This document shows positions 1 to 9,464 of a DNA stretch of 19,708 bases, piece by piece. Below the pieces are notes generated by a model. That model saw only the letters and a program-made list of their open reading frames with translations, had not been told where the DNA came from and did not search any database. Position 1 is the stretch's first letter. Each line of letters starts with the position of its first letter. Source of the DNA: Carex sylvatica (taxonomy: Eukaryota > Streptophyta > Magnoliopsida > Poales > Cyperaceae); the NCBI GenBank assembly GCA_964058845.1, contig CAXKVR010000702.1:1-19708 (forward strand). The letters are read 5' to 3'. Made by a program: the position numbers and the translations under genes.

Positions 1-66
1 ATCGGTCCCTACCTCCAGAACCGATCCAGATAGGTATCTGGATCGGTTCTGGAGGTAGGGACCGAT
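1..66. repeat. Perfect 32-bp palindrome in CACTA 3' subterminal region
   Basis: Bases 1-32 and 35-66 are exact reverse complements with a 2-bp loop (gg). Each arm contains CCGATCCAGATA, the subterminal motif repeated at the other end of the element. In CACTA elements such repeats are binding sites for element-encoded proteins, and that is the likely role here. The stretch 67-415 after it is AT-rich non-coding subterminal/3' flank of the transposase gene, with no other recognisable feature. Confidence 0.85.
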
Positions 67-415
67 CCAGATCGTGTTTTCCCTATATTTGTCTGGTTTA
101 TATTTTTTTGTGTGTATCCTTTTTTGAAAAATGAAAGTCAGAATGTGTATGTGTTATATTTTACCAGATGATACGTATATACTAAATAGTAACATTAAAA
201 ATTAAAAAATTAAAAAATAAGCTAATAAATTTACATATAACATGAAAATAAATAAGTTACAAGAAACATTGAAGAATATATAACTTGCATGCATGCTTTT
301 CATTGTCTAATGTTTCAATGCATCCTGAAAAAAGAAAAATTTCTTAAGTCAACGATATTAAATAATAATAAATCACATTTTTTATATTTTTATATTTTGA
401 CATACCAATAAAAAT

Positions 416-3400
416 TTAGGGATTATTGCCAGTGGGAACTTCAATCCATTCTCCTTCATTGTGATCGTTGCGCGTGTGACTTGTCTTGTTATCCTCACCG
501 GTTGGTAAAGATGCCATGCCAGTGGAAAACGGTGGTATCTCATCAAAATGATCGTACGATTCTTCGTCTTCCACATTATCAATCCCGATGATACGTCTTT
601 TACCAGAGAGGACAACATGTCTTGAACGATCGGCCGGATCAGTAACGTAGAACACTTGCGTGGCTTGTCTTGCAAGTATAAATGGATCGTCCTTGTATCC
701 AGCCTTACTGAAATCCACTAGAATAAAAAACCATCTTCGTCGACTTTAACCCCCCTACGGTTATCAACCCACTTACACATAAATAACGGAATGTTAAATT
801 TTCTATAATCTACCTCCCAAATTTCTTCAACAAACCCGTAATATGACATTGATGCATGCGATGGTCCGGCACCTTTAGGATCTGACAAATCACTCGAAAC
901 GGCTACTAACGTCACTCCACTGTTTTGCACGGTACTTTTTGAATCTTGATTTCTTGTGTAAAATGTGTACCCGTTGATGTCATATCCTTGGAAGGTCCTC
1001 ACGACGTGGACTGGACCAAGAGCCAACAATTTCACAGTTTCTATAATATTTTCTCCCTCTGAAGCTTGCACGACTCTCCGTGTAAACCATCCTTCAAACT
1101 TTTTATTGTGTTCGCTGATTAACCACTTGTTGGATTTCTTAGGATTCTGTTGCCGCAAGAGAGTCATATGCTCGTCCCAAAAAGGATGAACGTCAGTGAG
1201 GTGTTGTAAAACATGAAAATGTGCTAGTGACATCATTGTACTATCGGGCTCGAATAATTTCGCACCGATTGTGCCTACCCCATGAAGTCGACCCTCGTGC
1301 CGAGATTTAGGGATGCCTATAGCTTTGACATCATCCATATAATTAGTACAAAACTCAATAACCTCTTCGGCAGCATAAGCTTTTACGATGCTTCCCTCAG
1401 GCCGATATCGATTCCTGACATATGCCTTTAACAATCCCATGTATCTCTCGAACGGATACATGTACCGCAAGAAAACAGGTCCGCACATCTTAATTTCTCT
1501 AATTAGGTGAACAATTAAATGAACCATGATATCAAAAAAAGATGGCGGAAAATACATTTCAAGATGACAAAGAGTGACAACAACCTCCTTCTGCAGAGCA
1601 TCTAGCATATCGGGATCACTTACTTTGCAACATATGGCATTAAAGAAAAAACAAAGCTTCGTGATAGTCTTCCTAACACACTTTGGCAATATGGCCCGAA
1701 TTGCAACAGGAAGAAGCTGTGTCATTAAAACATGACAGTCATGAGACTTCATTCCTATCAATTTTAAATCTTCCAATGAAACTAGGTTTTTAATATTCGA
1801 AGAATATCCAGATGGAACTTTGACACCATGAAGGCATTCCAATAAGTTTTTTTTCTCTGCTTTCGACAGCGTATGCATCGCAGGTTTCAGATACGTACAA
1901 AATTTTCCATTTTCTCTTTCCTTCTCTGCTGGTTGTAGATCCGACCGTATGTTCAGGAATTGCATGTCTTTTCGAGCATTTATACCATCCTTAGTCTTAC
2001 CCGGAATATTCAATAGTGTTCCAACTAGGCTATCACACACATTTTTAACCACATGCATCACATCGAGACAATGTCGAACATCTAAGTGCTGCCAGTATGG
2101 TAAATCCCAGAATATTGACCTCTTCTTCCAACTAATTTTCGGTGCCCCTTTCTTTCTCACCACCTTCTTTTTAAATTTCCCAAATTGAACTTTGATATCG
2201 TTCACTCGCGAATAAACAGCTTTACCGGTCAACGGATAATTTACTCTGGTATTCTCGGTCTTTCCATTGAATTCTTTCTTTCTCTTTCGGTGTGCATGGT
2301 TGGCAGGAAGAAATCTACGATGACCCATGTACACATTTTTAGAGGAATTAGGTAGCCACACATCGACTGTATCGTCTAGGTAAACAGGGCATGCTTTCTC
2401 TCCTTTGACACTGTAACCCGACAAATTTCCATAAGCCGGAAAATCATTAATGGTGCAGAAAATCATGGCCCGTAAAGTGAATTTCTCCTTGCTGTATGCA
2501 TCAAATATCTGCACTCCGGGTTGCCATAATTCTTTTAAATCATCGATCAATGGCGCTAGATACACATCTATGTCGTTCCCGGGCTGTTTGGGTCGTGATA
2601 TGAGCAAGGTCAACATGATGTATTTGCGTTTCATACATAACCAAGGCGGAAGATTATAAATGCACAATAAAACCGGCCAATTGCTGTGCTTGCTGCTCAT
2701 GCTACTGTGCGGATTTATTCCATCTGCACTCAGCCCAAGCTTAAGATTTCTAGGGTCACATCCGAATTCGGGGAACTCTCTGTCAATATTTCTCCACTGA
2801 GGAGAATCAGCGGGGTGCCGTAATTTTCTTTCTTTTTTTCGGTTATCTGCATGCCAACGCACTAATTTTGCATCTTTAGCATTTGAGAACAAACGTTTCA
2901 ATCTCGGTTTCACGGGGAGGTACCACAATGCTTTTGCCGGAGGCCCTTTATTCGGTTTGTAATCATCACTTTTATCGCCGGTTAACTGCTTTGGTTTGTA
3001 ACGTGATGCTCCACATTTTGGACACTCGTGAAGATCTTTATACTCGGATCGATATAATATACAATCATTTGGACACGCATGTATTCTTTGAACTTCCAAA
3101 TCCACTGGGCACAATATTTTCTTCGCTTCATAAACATTTGGTGGTATCTCGTTTCCATCCGGAAATATTTCTTTTAAAGTTTGTAATAACTCAGTAAAAC
3201 TTTTATCACTCCAACCGTTAGATGCTTTAAGGTTATACAATTTTAATACACCTTTCAATTTTGAAAATTTAGAACAACCAGGGTACAATTCTTTATTAGA
3301 ATCTTCGTACAAATTCTCAAATAAACAATACTGCTTATCATTATCAAAATCATCTTCTAAATCACGTAATATTTGATCAAAATTATCACATTTATCTACC

Positions 3401-3786
3401 ACCATATCATCATTTTCTTCGGTATGGTATTCCTGATCCTCAGTACGAGCACCTATATCGGTTCCCAATCCCCGTAGATCATTCCCGTCGTTTCCACCGG
3501 TATGGTATTTCTGATGCTCAGTACCAGTACCTATGTCGGTTGGCAAACTCTCACCGTGCCATAACCAACACTTATATCCTTGCTTGAATCCACGACGGAT
3601 TAAATGGTTCCTCACTTGGTTTGAGTTGGAGAATTTTTGACCATTGTTACAATCACGGTAAGAACACGACATCAGTGCACTCCCCTTATTCACCATATCT
3701 TCCGTAGCAACTCTGATAAATTCCTTGACACCTGTCATATATTCATCAGACAGACGTGATACTTCGTACATCCAACTGCGGCCCAT
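416..3786 (-). pseudogene. TNP2-type CACTA transposase, one frameshift near the C-terminus
   Basis: The main frame (3786 to 718) encodes 1022 residues from ATG and ends at a TAG. The homologous C-terminal 100 residues continue in another frame (718-416), whose first codon is GTG and not a real start. Domains in order: Transpos_assoc-like N-terminus (1-78, MGRSWMY start), a CX3C...CX2C zinc-finger-like cluster (C238, C242, C255, C258), the Transposase_21/TNP2 core (about 345-560, with GLSADGINPH around D355, D429, and the INDFPAYGNLSGY block around D448), DUF4218 (about 668-800) and DUF4216 (about 920 to the end, completed by the second frame). The break falls in a run of six T on the coding strand (A at 725-730), consistent with loss of one T. 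A usual CPxC motif reads CPVY at 466-469. Total length is normal for the family. It is the catalytic protein for excision and insertion and would act in the nucleus. Confidence 0.9.
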
Positions 3787-4855
3787 CTGTAATTATAATA
3801 AAACACAATTAATTAAGAACAAGGTTGGAGAGCTTAGTTCTGTTCACAATAGGGCTTACATGGGGCCGGGTTACCATCCTATCCCACTCTCTGAATACTT
3901 TGTCTCAGTAGTGGCCGCATGTTAGTCGTGTTTTAGCATTTAAGAAAATTTCGGCAGCATTTCCCCTTAGTTCCCCGAGATTCGGGAAACTAAGTGAAAA
4001 TGCTGCCGAAATTTTCTTAAATGCTAAAACACGACTAACATGTGGCCACATCCTAAATGAGACAAAGTATTCAGAGAGCAGTCCCAAAACGGGGACTATT
4101 CAAAATTAATCCCTAATGGATTAATTTTGAACGGGTATCATGACCTAAAGGCATTAATAATGCGGTTGTGGCTCATAAGACAGTACTCTAGCTACATATC
4201 TAGCTAATATAAACACATCTCTTACAAAAAAAATACATTAATTAATGCACAAAAATAATTAAATATGAAACTTCTAGGTTGTACTTACAACTTTTTTGGA
4301 TGACGGATCGAGTGAGATGAAAATATATCGCTGCACCAAATATCTCAATAATAGCCAATCTACAAAATTAAACCATCGATCGTTAAGAGATGTACATAAC
4401 ATGCATGTTATATATCCTACAACTTGAAATAAAAAAAATGCTCATATAGCATATATATAGAAAATCTTGAAATAAGAAGAGATATTCAAACTTATAAAGA
4501 AAATCTCCACATATAAAGAATAACTCATATGTAGCTCATATATTAGCTCATATATAGCATATATGCATATATATATATATATATGCATGTACATCCAAGT
4601 CTCCACATATAAAAAAAAACTTGAAATGAAAAGATGCTAGCTAGGTATTCAAACTTATAATTAAAAGCTTGTGGAACCAACAAAAGAGCTGAATCAAGGC
4701 TATAAGGTTTAGATTTTGAGCGGGCCGGATCATAACTCACTTCTCATATATATATAGGATTTAGGGTTTAGGGTTTGAACCGAATTAATTATAAAGCTAA
4801 TAAATGGTGCTCTACTAGTAATAACAAACTCGAGAAAAGAGATGATCAAATGTAC
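3787..4855 (-). other. Putative 5'UTR intron of the CACTA transposase gene
   Basis: Directly before the transposase ATG the minus strand reads ttataattacag, a good 3' splice site. At 4855/4856 it reads ctgag|gtaca, a plausible 5' splice site. Between them there is no coding potential, but there is a 192-bp foldback (3887-4078), a short palindrome at about 4102-4128 (AATTAATCCCTAATGGATTAATT core) and AT-rich sequence. Together with the TATA box at 4974-4981 this gives a leader exon of roughly 4856-4945. A telo-box-like run (TTTAGGG repeated, 4759-4777) lies inside. The splice sites are inferred from sequence only. Confidence 0.5.
3887..4078. repeat. 192-bp foldback (hairpin) upstream of transposase ATG
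   Basis: The arms start ctctctgaatactttgtctc at 3887 and end with the reverse complement at 4078. The inner stem from about 3908 to 4040 is almost perfect (catgttagtcgtgttttagc against gctaaaacacgactaacatg), around a short loop near 3975-3990. It may be a nested MITE-like insertion or an ancient part of this CACTA family. Transcribed as part of the leader, it would form a long double-stranded hairpin. Confidence 0.85.
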
Positions 4856-4973
4856 CTCAGAAAAGAGAGGTGAGATAGCTGAAGTAATGTAGGGCGAAAT
4901 AGCTGCTGCGCTAATTAAGAGAGGCGATAGAGGAAGAGAAACGAGATTCTGACAATAATGAAACTGAATTAAC

Positions 4974-4981
4974 TTTTTATA
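4974..4981 (-). promoter_or_regulatory. TATA box of the CACTA transposase gene
   Basis: The minus strand reads catATAAAAAG, a TATAAAAA box, placed just inside the subterminal repeat array that starts at 4992. It lies about 120 bp upstream of the proposed splice donor, so transcription would start near 4945-4950. This is the normal arrangement for En/Spm-type elements, where promoter and subterminal repeats adjoin. It has not been tested. Confidence 0.5.
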
Positions 4982-4991
4982 TGCACTATTA

Positions 4992-5138
4992 GGATCGGTT
5001 GTTTATTAAAAAACCGATCCAGATACTATCAGGATCGGTTGTTTACAAAGAACTGATCCTGATAGTATCTGGATCGGTTGTTTATAAAAAACTGATCCTG
5101 ATAGTATCAGAATCAATTTTTATAAACAACCGATCCTA
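4992..5138. repeat. CACTA 5' subterminal hairpin repeats, inner array
   Basis: Four successive units of the form ggatcggttgttta...(aa)c(c/t)gatcc(t/a)gata. Each unit is itself a small inverted repeat of GGATCGGTT and AACCGATCC with a loop of about 10 bp, linked by ctatcagg or gtatctgg. The motif recurs in the outer array and at window positions 1-75, which ties both ends to one element. The region 5139-5540 behind it is AT-rich with short repeats of aaaaattgatactaaaaa and no gene. Confidence 0.85.
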
Positions 5139-5540
5139 AAAGTATATTTCTTAAAAAATAACCAAAAATTGATACTAAAAAAATATTCCTTAAAAATTGA
5201 TACTAAAAAGAATTATTTCTTAAAAATTGATACTAAAAATAATTATTTCTTAAATTATCTTATAAATTATTTTTTAAATTATTTTAATAAATTATATTAG
5301 ATAAAAAATTCGGGCCTCATCCTTATATCAAATAAAAAATTCTGGCATAATCCAAATAAACTTGAAATTCGATGGAGCTTTTGTCAAACTGAAAGAAGAA
5401 AGATTTAAATTTTCAGAGAATAACATTGAAAAAGTAATTACTTGATTAAACGGACAGTACATGAGATTGAAGCAAATTGATCACTTCAGGAAGTCGGTAT
5501 GGATTGTGGCTATATCTCTTTCTTCTCTAATCTCATTTTG

Positions 5541-5757
5541 AGGAGATGCAGGATTCAAAGTCTTTCCACTCTTGGTTTTACTCTGAGATGCAGGATTCAA
5601 AATCTTTCCACCCTTGGTTTTACTCTGAGATGGAGAATTAATTCAAAGTCTTTCCTTCCTTGATTTTACTCTGATAAGACGGAGGATTCAAAGTCTTTCC
5701 TTCCTTGATTTTACTCTAATAAGATGGAGGATTCAAAGTCTTTCCTCCTTCATTAGT
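5541..5757. repeat. Tandem array, about five copies of a 42-46 bp unit
   Basis: The core gattcaaagtctttcc(t)tcc followed by ttg(g/a)ttttactctgaga recurs with starts at about 5551, 5593, 5639, 5684 and 5729, giving spacings of 42, 46, 45 and 45 bp. It sits between the two subterminal hairpin arrays of the CACTA element. No frame is conserved through all units, so it is read as non-coding. It may hold protein-binding sites, or it may be an unrelated minisatellite. Confidence 0.8.
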
Positions 5758-5991
5758 CTTTCTCCGCTTGACCATTTCGCCTTCGCCTTGTGCGTTTATT
5801 AATGTTATGATCTAATTAGAACCCTAAACAACGGTATGTGCTAGATTCGGGCAATTTTGTATAACTAACTCATATGTTTCTTCTATGGAATAAAAAAAAA
5901 TTATATATTTCTATGGAATCAAAAAAAATTATATCTTTCTAGTTTCTTAAAAAAAATCTATTACTTTCCAAAAAAAACTAAAATCTGTTAA

Positions 5992-6154
5992 CTATCAGGA
6001 TCAGTTGTTCTAAAAACCGATCCTGATAGTTGAACTATCAGGATCAGTTGTTTAGAAAAACCGATCCTGATAGACTATCAGGATCGGTTTTGTTCAAAGA
6101 ACCGATCCAGATAGATATTAGTATCGGTTGTTTCATATAACCGATCCAGATAGG
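5992..6154. repeat. CACTA 5' subterminal hairpin repeats, outer array
   Basis: Three to four units of ctatcaggatc(a/g)gttgtt...aaccgatcc(t/a)gatag, variants of the inner array. They end 30 bp from the element terminus. Spacing and motif variation match the TNPA-type binding-site arrays known from En/Spm-like elements. Confidence 0.85.
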
Positions 6155-6166
6155 CCAATCCTGATT

Positions 6167-6184
6167 CCTGTTTTTCCACTAGTG
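6167..6184 (-). other. CACTA terminal inverted repeat (5' end)
   Basis: Read on the minus strand from 6184, the sequence starts CACTAGTGGAAAAACAGG. The CACTA start followed by a purine-rich run is diagnostic of plant CACTA termini. The partner repeat lies outside the window. Confidence 0.88.
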
Positions 6185-6229
6185 CTTTCTTCCCCTCTTC
6201 TCATTAGTTCCCCTTGAACTTATGCAATT

Positions 6230-6480
6230 ATGAATGATTACATAAGTACTTTGTTGGATGACATACTTTGCAAGATTTTAGGGGTGCTCGACACTAGGGA
6301 GGCGGTGCGTATGACCGTGCTAATGAAGAGGTAGAGCAACCTATAGACCTTTTTGTCCTTCCTAAACATCAATATGAGGCATTCTTTAGCGCCAACTTCC
6401 ATTAGGATGATCACTACTTTACTGCACAAGGTTAGAGGTACTCATATTCTAGAGTTTCACCTTAGATGCCATCTGCGCAT
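6230..6480 (+). pseudogene. F-box protein gene relic with two in-frame stops
   Basis: Translation from ATG at 6230 gives MNDYISTLLDDILCKILGVL followed by DTREAVRMTVLMKR, stop, SNL, stop, TFLSFLNIN, then residues to about LEFHLRCHLRM at 6480. This is the start of an F-box domain of the F-box/FBD/LRR type, where the family has SKRW..LW at exactly the stop positions. The stops are TAG at 6332-6334 and 6344-6346, each one change from TGG (Trp). Only the F-box and the first residues after it survive; the frame ends in tag near 6493, with a possible donor gtatgc at 6481. An intact protein of this family would act as the substrate adaptor of an SCF ubiquitin ligase. The CACTA terminus lies only 45 bp upstream. 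Confidence 0.75.
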
Positions 6481-6620
6481 GGTATGCATATACTAGCTCG
6501 ATCGTGACTGTCAGAGTTACATATGTCTTAGTATACTGCATATACCTAGCTCGATCATATCATTTTACTATATACTACGCATGCATGCATATAACAATTG
6601 ACCGCTAAATTATCAATTAA

Positions 6621-6660
6621 TGAACCCATCTTTAAATTGATGAACCCATCTTTAAATTGA
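6621..6660. repeat. Perfect 20-bp tandem duplication
   Basis: The 20-mer tgaacccatctttaaattga occurs twice in direct succession. It lies in AT-rich spacer (6481-7091) that has no gene. Nearby, gagaattaattaaaaagttt recurs at about 6667 and 6739. Confidence 0.9.
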
Positions 6661-6800
6661 TGTTGTGAGAATTAATTAAAAAGTTTCAATTGATATGCAT
6701 GCACTCAAACATACATGATCAATTTAAAGATCTGTTATGAGAATTAATTAAAAAGTTTACAATATAATGTTGTAGGTACTATACGTAGTAGAGTTAATTT

Positions 6801-7020
6801 GACTAGGGTAATGTAGGTTGATAAAGTCAAAGATCTGTGTTTTTACTAATCAAACATGCTAAAAAAAATCAGTTAGATTATTACAATTAGTTACATGCTA
6901 AATCAAATCACTTAGTATTTTGACTAGAGTAATGCAGGTTGACAAAGTCAAAGATCTGTGTTTTGACTAGTCAAACATGCTAAACCCAATCAGTCAGATT
7001 ATTATAATTAGTTACTGTTA
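6801..7020. repeat. Direct repeat with a 121-bp period, two copies
   Basis: Copy 1 starts gactagggtaatgtaggttg at 6801 and copy 2 starts gactagagtaatgcaggttg at 6922. Similarity continues through aaagtcaaagatctgtgttt, ctaatcaaacatgctaaa and cagttagattattacaatta. The copies differ at several sites, so the duplication is not recent. No coding potential. Confidence 0.8.
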
Positions 7021-7091
7021 GATTGTTAGTTATTTGTTTCAAAATTGATGTACATCATTAATTGTTGGTTATATATATATGTATATATATG

Positions 7092-7356
7092 GAGTAGAAC
7101 TAGGGTGTTCTTAAGCTCACCAAAGTGTTTCGTGAGCTTAACTCCAAAATTCATCAAATCAATTTCAAATGATGAATCTGAACCGTTGAAATTCGCCTAC
7201 CTTACGAGTGATGCGTCTACTTGTGAAAATTTTAAACATTCAAATTAATTTAATATAAAGTCAAGCGGTCAAAAAACGTTTCAAACCGATTTGATGGGTT
7301 TTGGAGTTAAGCTCACCAAACACTTTGGTGAGCTTAAGAACACCATAGTTCTATTC
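7092..7356. mobile_element. Foldback MITE A (265 bp)
   Basis: The terminal inverted repeats are about 55 bp: left tagaactagggtgttcttaa, right reverse complement tagaactatggtgttcttaa, both continuing gctcaccaaagtgtttcgtg or ...ggtg. The 11-bp tips are GAGTAGAACTA (left) and GAATAGAACTA (right). The interior (gatgaatctgaaccgttgaa, gagtgatgcgtct, caagcggtcaaa) resembles the arm of element F at 10632-11029, so the two are related. It is flanked by TA/CATA microsatellite on both sides and has no coding capacity. Confidence 0.82.
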
Positions 7357-7599
7357 TATACATATGTATATGTATATATGTATGTATGTATGTTTGTATG
7401 TACATACATACATATAAGCATACATATATGTATGTACATACATATAAGCATACATATATGTATGTACATACATATAAGCATACATATATGTATGTACATA
7501 CATATAAGCATACATATATGTATGTACATACATACATACATACACATACATACAAACATATACATACATATATGTATGTATATATATACATACATGTAT
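7357..7599. repeat. CATA/TATG microsatellite with four perfect 30-bp units
   Basis: The tract is (TATG)n and (CATA)n throughout. Within it a 30-mer starting catataagcatacatatatg and ending tatgtacata is repeated exactly four times (7411-7440, 7441-7470, 7471-7500, 7501-7530). The 30-mer is largely self-complementary. Long apparent reading frames here are repeat artefacts. Confidence 0.95.
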
Positions 7600-8006
7600 G
7601 AGTATGGCTAAATTACTACCGGTAGCACTTCGACCTAAGTGCTTACGGAGTCAAATTTTAGTATTTGTTGTTCAAACAACAAATTCAAACGTTAGATGTT
7701 CAATCCATATTAAAATGTGCTTGGAGACCAAATTTTACATTTTTTTTGGAATTTTTTTACTATTTATTAAGCTGGTTTGAAAACCACTGTTTTTCAATGT
7801 TGCAGAAATTTAATAAAAACAGCGGTTTTCAAACTAGCTTAATAAATAGTAAAAAAATTACAAAAAATATAAAATTTGGTCTCCAGACACATTTTAATAT
7901 ATATTGAACATCTAACGATTTGGATTTGTTGTTTGAACATCAAATACTAAAATTTGATCCCAAAAACACTTAGGTCGAAGTGCTACCGGTAGCAATTTAG
8001 CCACTC
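7600..8006. mobile_element. Foldback MITE B (407 bp)
   Basis: The whole element is one large inverted repeat: left tggctaaattactaccggta, right reverse complement tggctaaattgctaccggta, with complementarity continuing to a central loop near 7795-7815. The left tip is GAGTATGGCTA; the right tip is a shortened GAGTGGCTA. The arms share blocks with C, D and E (agaccaaattttacattttt, tactatttattaag). It is non-coding and, if transcribed, would form a long hairpin. Confidence 0.88.
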
Positions 8007-8183
8007 TATATATGCATACATATATGTGTATATATACATGCAAATATGTACATACGTGTGTACATAATACATATATCTATATGGACATATATGTACATAT
8101 GTATGCATATACATATATGTACATATGTGTACATATGTGTACATATGTGTACATATACATATATGTACATATGTATATATATG
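8007..8183. repeat. TA/CATA/TGTACA microsatellite
   Basis: An alternating purine-pyrimidine tract with repeated acatatgtgt and acatatatgtacat, including three successive tgtacatatg units near 8118-8150. It fills all the space between MITE B and MITE C. Confidence 0.9.
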
Positions 8184-8572
8184 GAGATGGACTATAGTAC
8201 ATTGCAATGTATAGTCTTTTTTGTACATTGGACTATAAATTACGTGATTCAAAGTCCAAATAATCAATCCAAACCGTTCATCTTGTTGTCCATATTAATA
8301 TGTGTTTGGAGAACAAATTTTACCTTTTTTGGAATTTTTTACTATTCTTTTTAGATTTATTGAAAATTGCTGTTTTCAGCAAATTTGGACCATAAAAAAT
8401 AGCAATTTTCAATAAATCTAAAAAAATATTAAAAAAATTCTAAAAAATGTAAAATTTGGTTTTCAAACAACAAGATGAATGGTTTGGATCGGTTTATTTG
8501 GACTTTGAATCACGTAATTTATTATCCAATGTACAAAAAAGCTATACATTGCAATGTACCATAGCCCATCTC
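8184..8572. mobile_element. Foldback MITE C (389 bp)
   Basis: The tips are GAGATGGACTA (left, 8184-8194) and GAGATGGGCTA (right, read on the minus strand from 8572). The arms continue tagtacattgcaatgtatag and are complementary almost to the centre near 8375-8395. The inner arm carries gtccaaataatcaatccaaa, ccgttcatcttgttg and the caaattttaccttttttgg block also found in B, D and E. Microsatellite lies immediately on both sides. No coding capacity. Confidence 0.88.
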
Positions 8573-8610
8573 TATATAAATGTACATATATGTTTATATA
8601 TATATACATA

Positions 8611-9035
8611 GATATAGGCTAATATACAATCGATTGTTCCTAGCCTCCCGTGCAACCAAGTCATTTTCTGATTTTAAAAGTCCAAATGATCGATCCAAAC
8701 TGTTAGATGTGATCTCCATATTAAAATGTGCTAGGAGACCAAATTTTATATTTTTTGGAATTTTTTTACTATTTATTAAGCCACTTTGAAAATCGCTGAT
8801 CCAACGGTAGCTTCTAGTTTTACTGTTTGGTTAAGTCACCGTTGGATTAGCGATTTTCAAAGTGGCTTAATAAATAGTAAACAAATTCTAAAAAATATAA
8901 AATTTGGTCTCTTAGCACATTTTAATATGGAGATCACATCTAACGGTTTGGATTGATCATTTGGACTTTAAAAATCGAAAAACGACTTAGTTGCACGGGA
9001 GGCTAGGAATAATCGATTGTATATTAGCCGATCTC
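8611..9035. mobile_element. Foldback MITE D (425 bp)
   Basis: The left tip is GATATAGGCTA and the right tip (minus strand from 9035) is GAGATCGGCTA. The arms run on as atatacaatcgattgttcct and agcctcccgtgcaaccaagt, then gtccaaatgatcgatccaaa, to a centre near 8815-8845 around ccaacggt. Both ends are complete. It is a sister copy of E, 26 bp away. Confidence 0.9.
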
Positions 9036-9061
9036 TATATACATATATGTATGTATATATT

Positions 9062-9464
9062 GAGATAGGCTAATATACAATCGATTGTTCCTAGCCTCCC
9101 GTGCAACCAAGTCGTTTTCTGATTTTTAAAGTCCAAATGATCGATCCAAACCGTTAGATGTCATATCCATATTAAATTGTGCTAGGAGACCAAATTTTAC
9201 ATTTTTTGGAATTTTTTTACTATTTATTAAGCCACTTTGAAAATCGCTGATCCAACGGTGGCTTACCAAACAGTAAAAACCAGAAGCTACCGTTGGATCA
9301 GCGATTTTCAAAGTGGCTTAATAAATAGTAAAAAAATTCTAAAAAATGAAAAATTTGGTCTCCTAGCACATTTTAATATGGAGATGACATCTAACGGTTT
9401 GGATCGATCATTTGGACTTTAAAAATCAGAAAACGACTTGGTTGCACGGGAGGCTAGGAACAAT
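9062..9464. mobile_element. Foldback MITE E, right tip missing (403 bp)
   Basis: It starts GAGATAGGCTAATATACAAT at 9062 and follows element D closely through both arms, with the centre near 9265-9290. At the right end homology runs to gaggctaggaacaat (9464) and then stops, so the outermost part of the arm is lost. The next base belongs to a CACTA remnant. A 61-codon frame inside each arm is only foldback sequence. Confidence 0.88.

Larger units (their letters stand above)
1..6184 (-). mobile_element. CACTA (En/Spm) DNA transposon, 3' terminus outside window
   Basis: The element reads right to left. Its 5' terminus is at 6184, where the minus strand begins CACTAGTGGAAAAACAGG, a typical plant CACTA terminal inverted repeat. 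Inside it come subterminal hairpin repeats (5992-6154 and 4992-5138), a TATA box (4974-4981), a putative spliced 5' leader (intron 3787-4855), a TNP2-family transposase (416-3786), and the same GGATCGGTT/CCGATCCAGATA subterminal motif again at 1-75. The second terminus must lie to the left of the window, so the 3-bp target duplication cannot be checked; the candidate outer 3-mer is ctt at 6185-6187. The transposase carries one frameshift, so this copy is probably not autonomous now, though its ends look usable in trans. No clear second (TNPA-like) gene is seen. Confidence 0.93.

Noticed and set aside
416..718. Separate 100-residue gene downstream of the transposase
   Set aside because: Its sequence is the C-terminal end of the DUF4216 part of the same transposase and its start codon is GTG at the frameshift.
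3887..4078. MicroRNA precursor
   Set aside because: The stem is much longer and more perfect than a typical plant precursor and lies in a transposon leader, so a foldback element is the simpler reading.
6238..6429. 63-codon minus-strand frame
   Set aside because: It is the antisense of the F-box relic; the plus-strand translation carries the recognisable domain.
7411..7530. 30-bp direct repeats resembling a CRISPR array
   Set aside because: The units are contiguous with no spacers, lie in a plant microsatellite, and have no cas genes nearby.
7291..7611. Overlapping 70-106 codon frames in both directions (MYVHTYKHTY-type peptides)
   Set aside because: They are translations of the CATA/TATG microsatellite, open in nearly all frames for that reason only.
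9126..9422. Two 61-codon frames MKIADPTVA... on opposite strands
   Set aside because: They are the two complementary arms of foldback MITE E, which explains why both strands give the same peptide.
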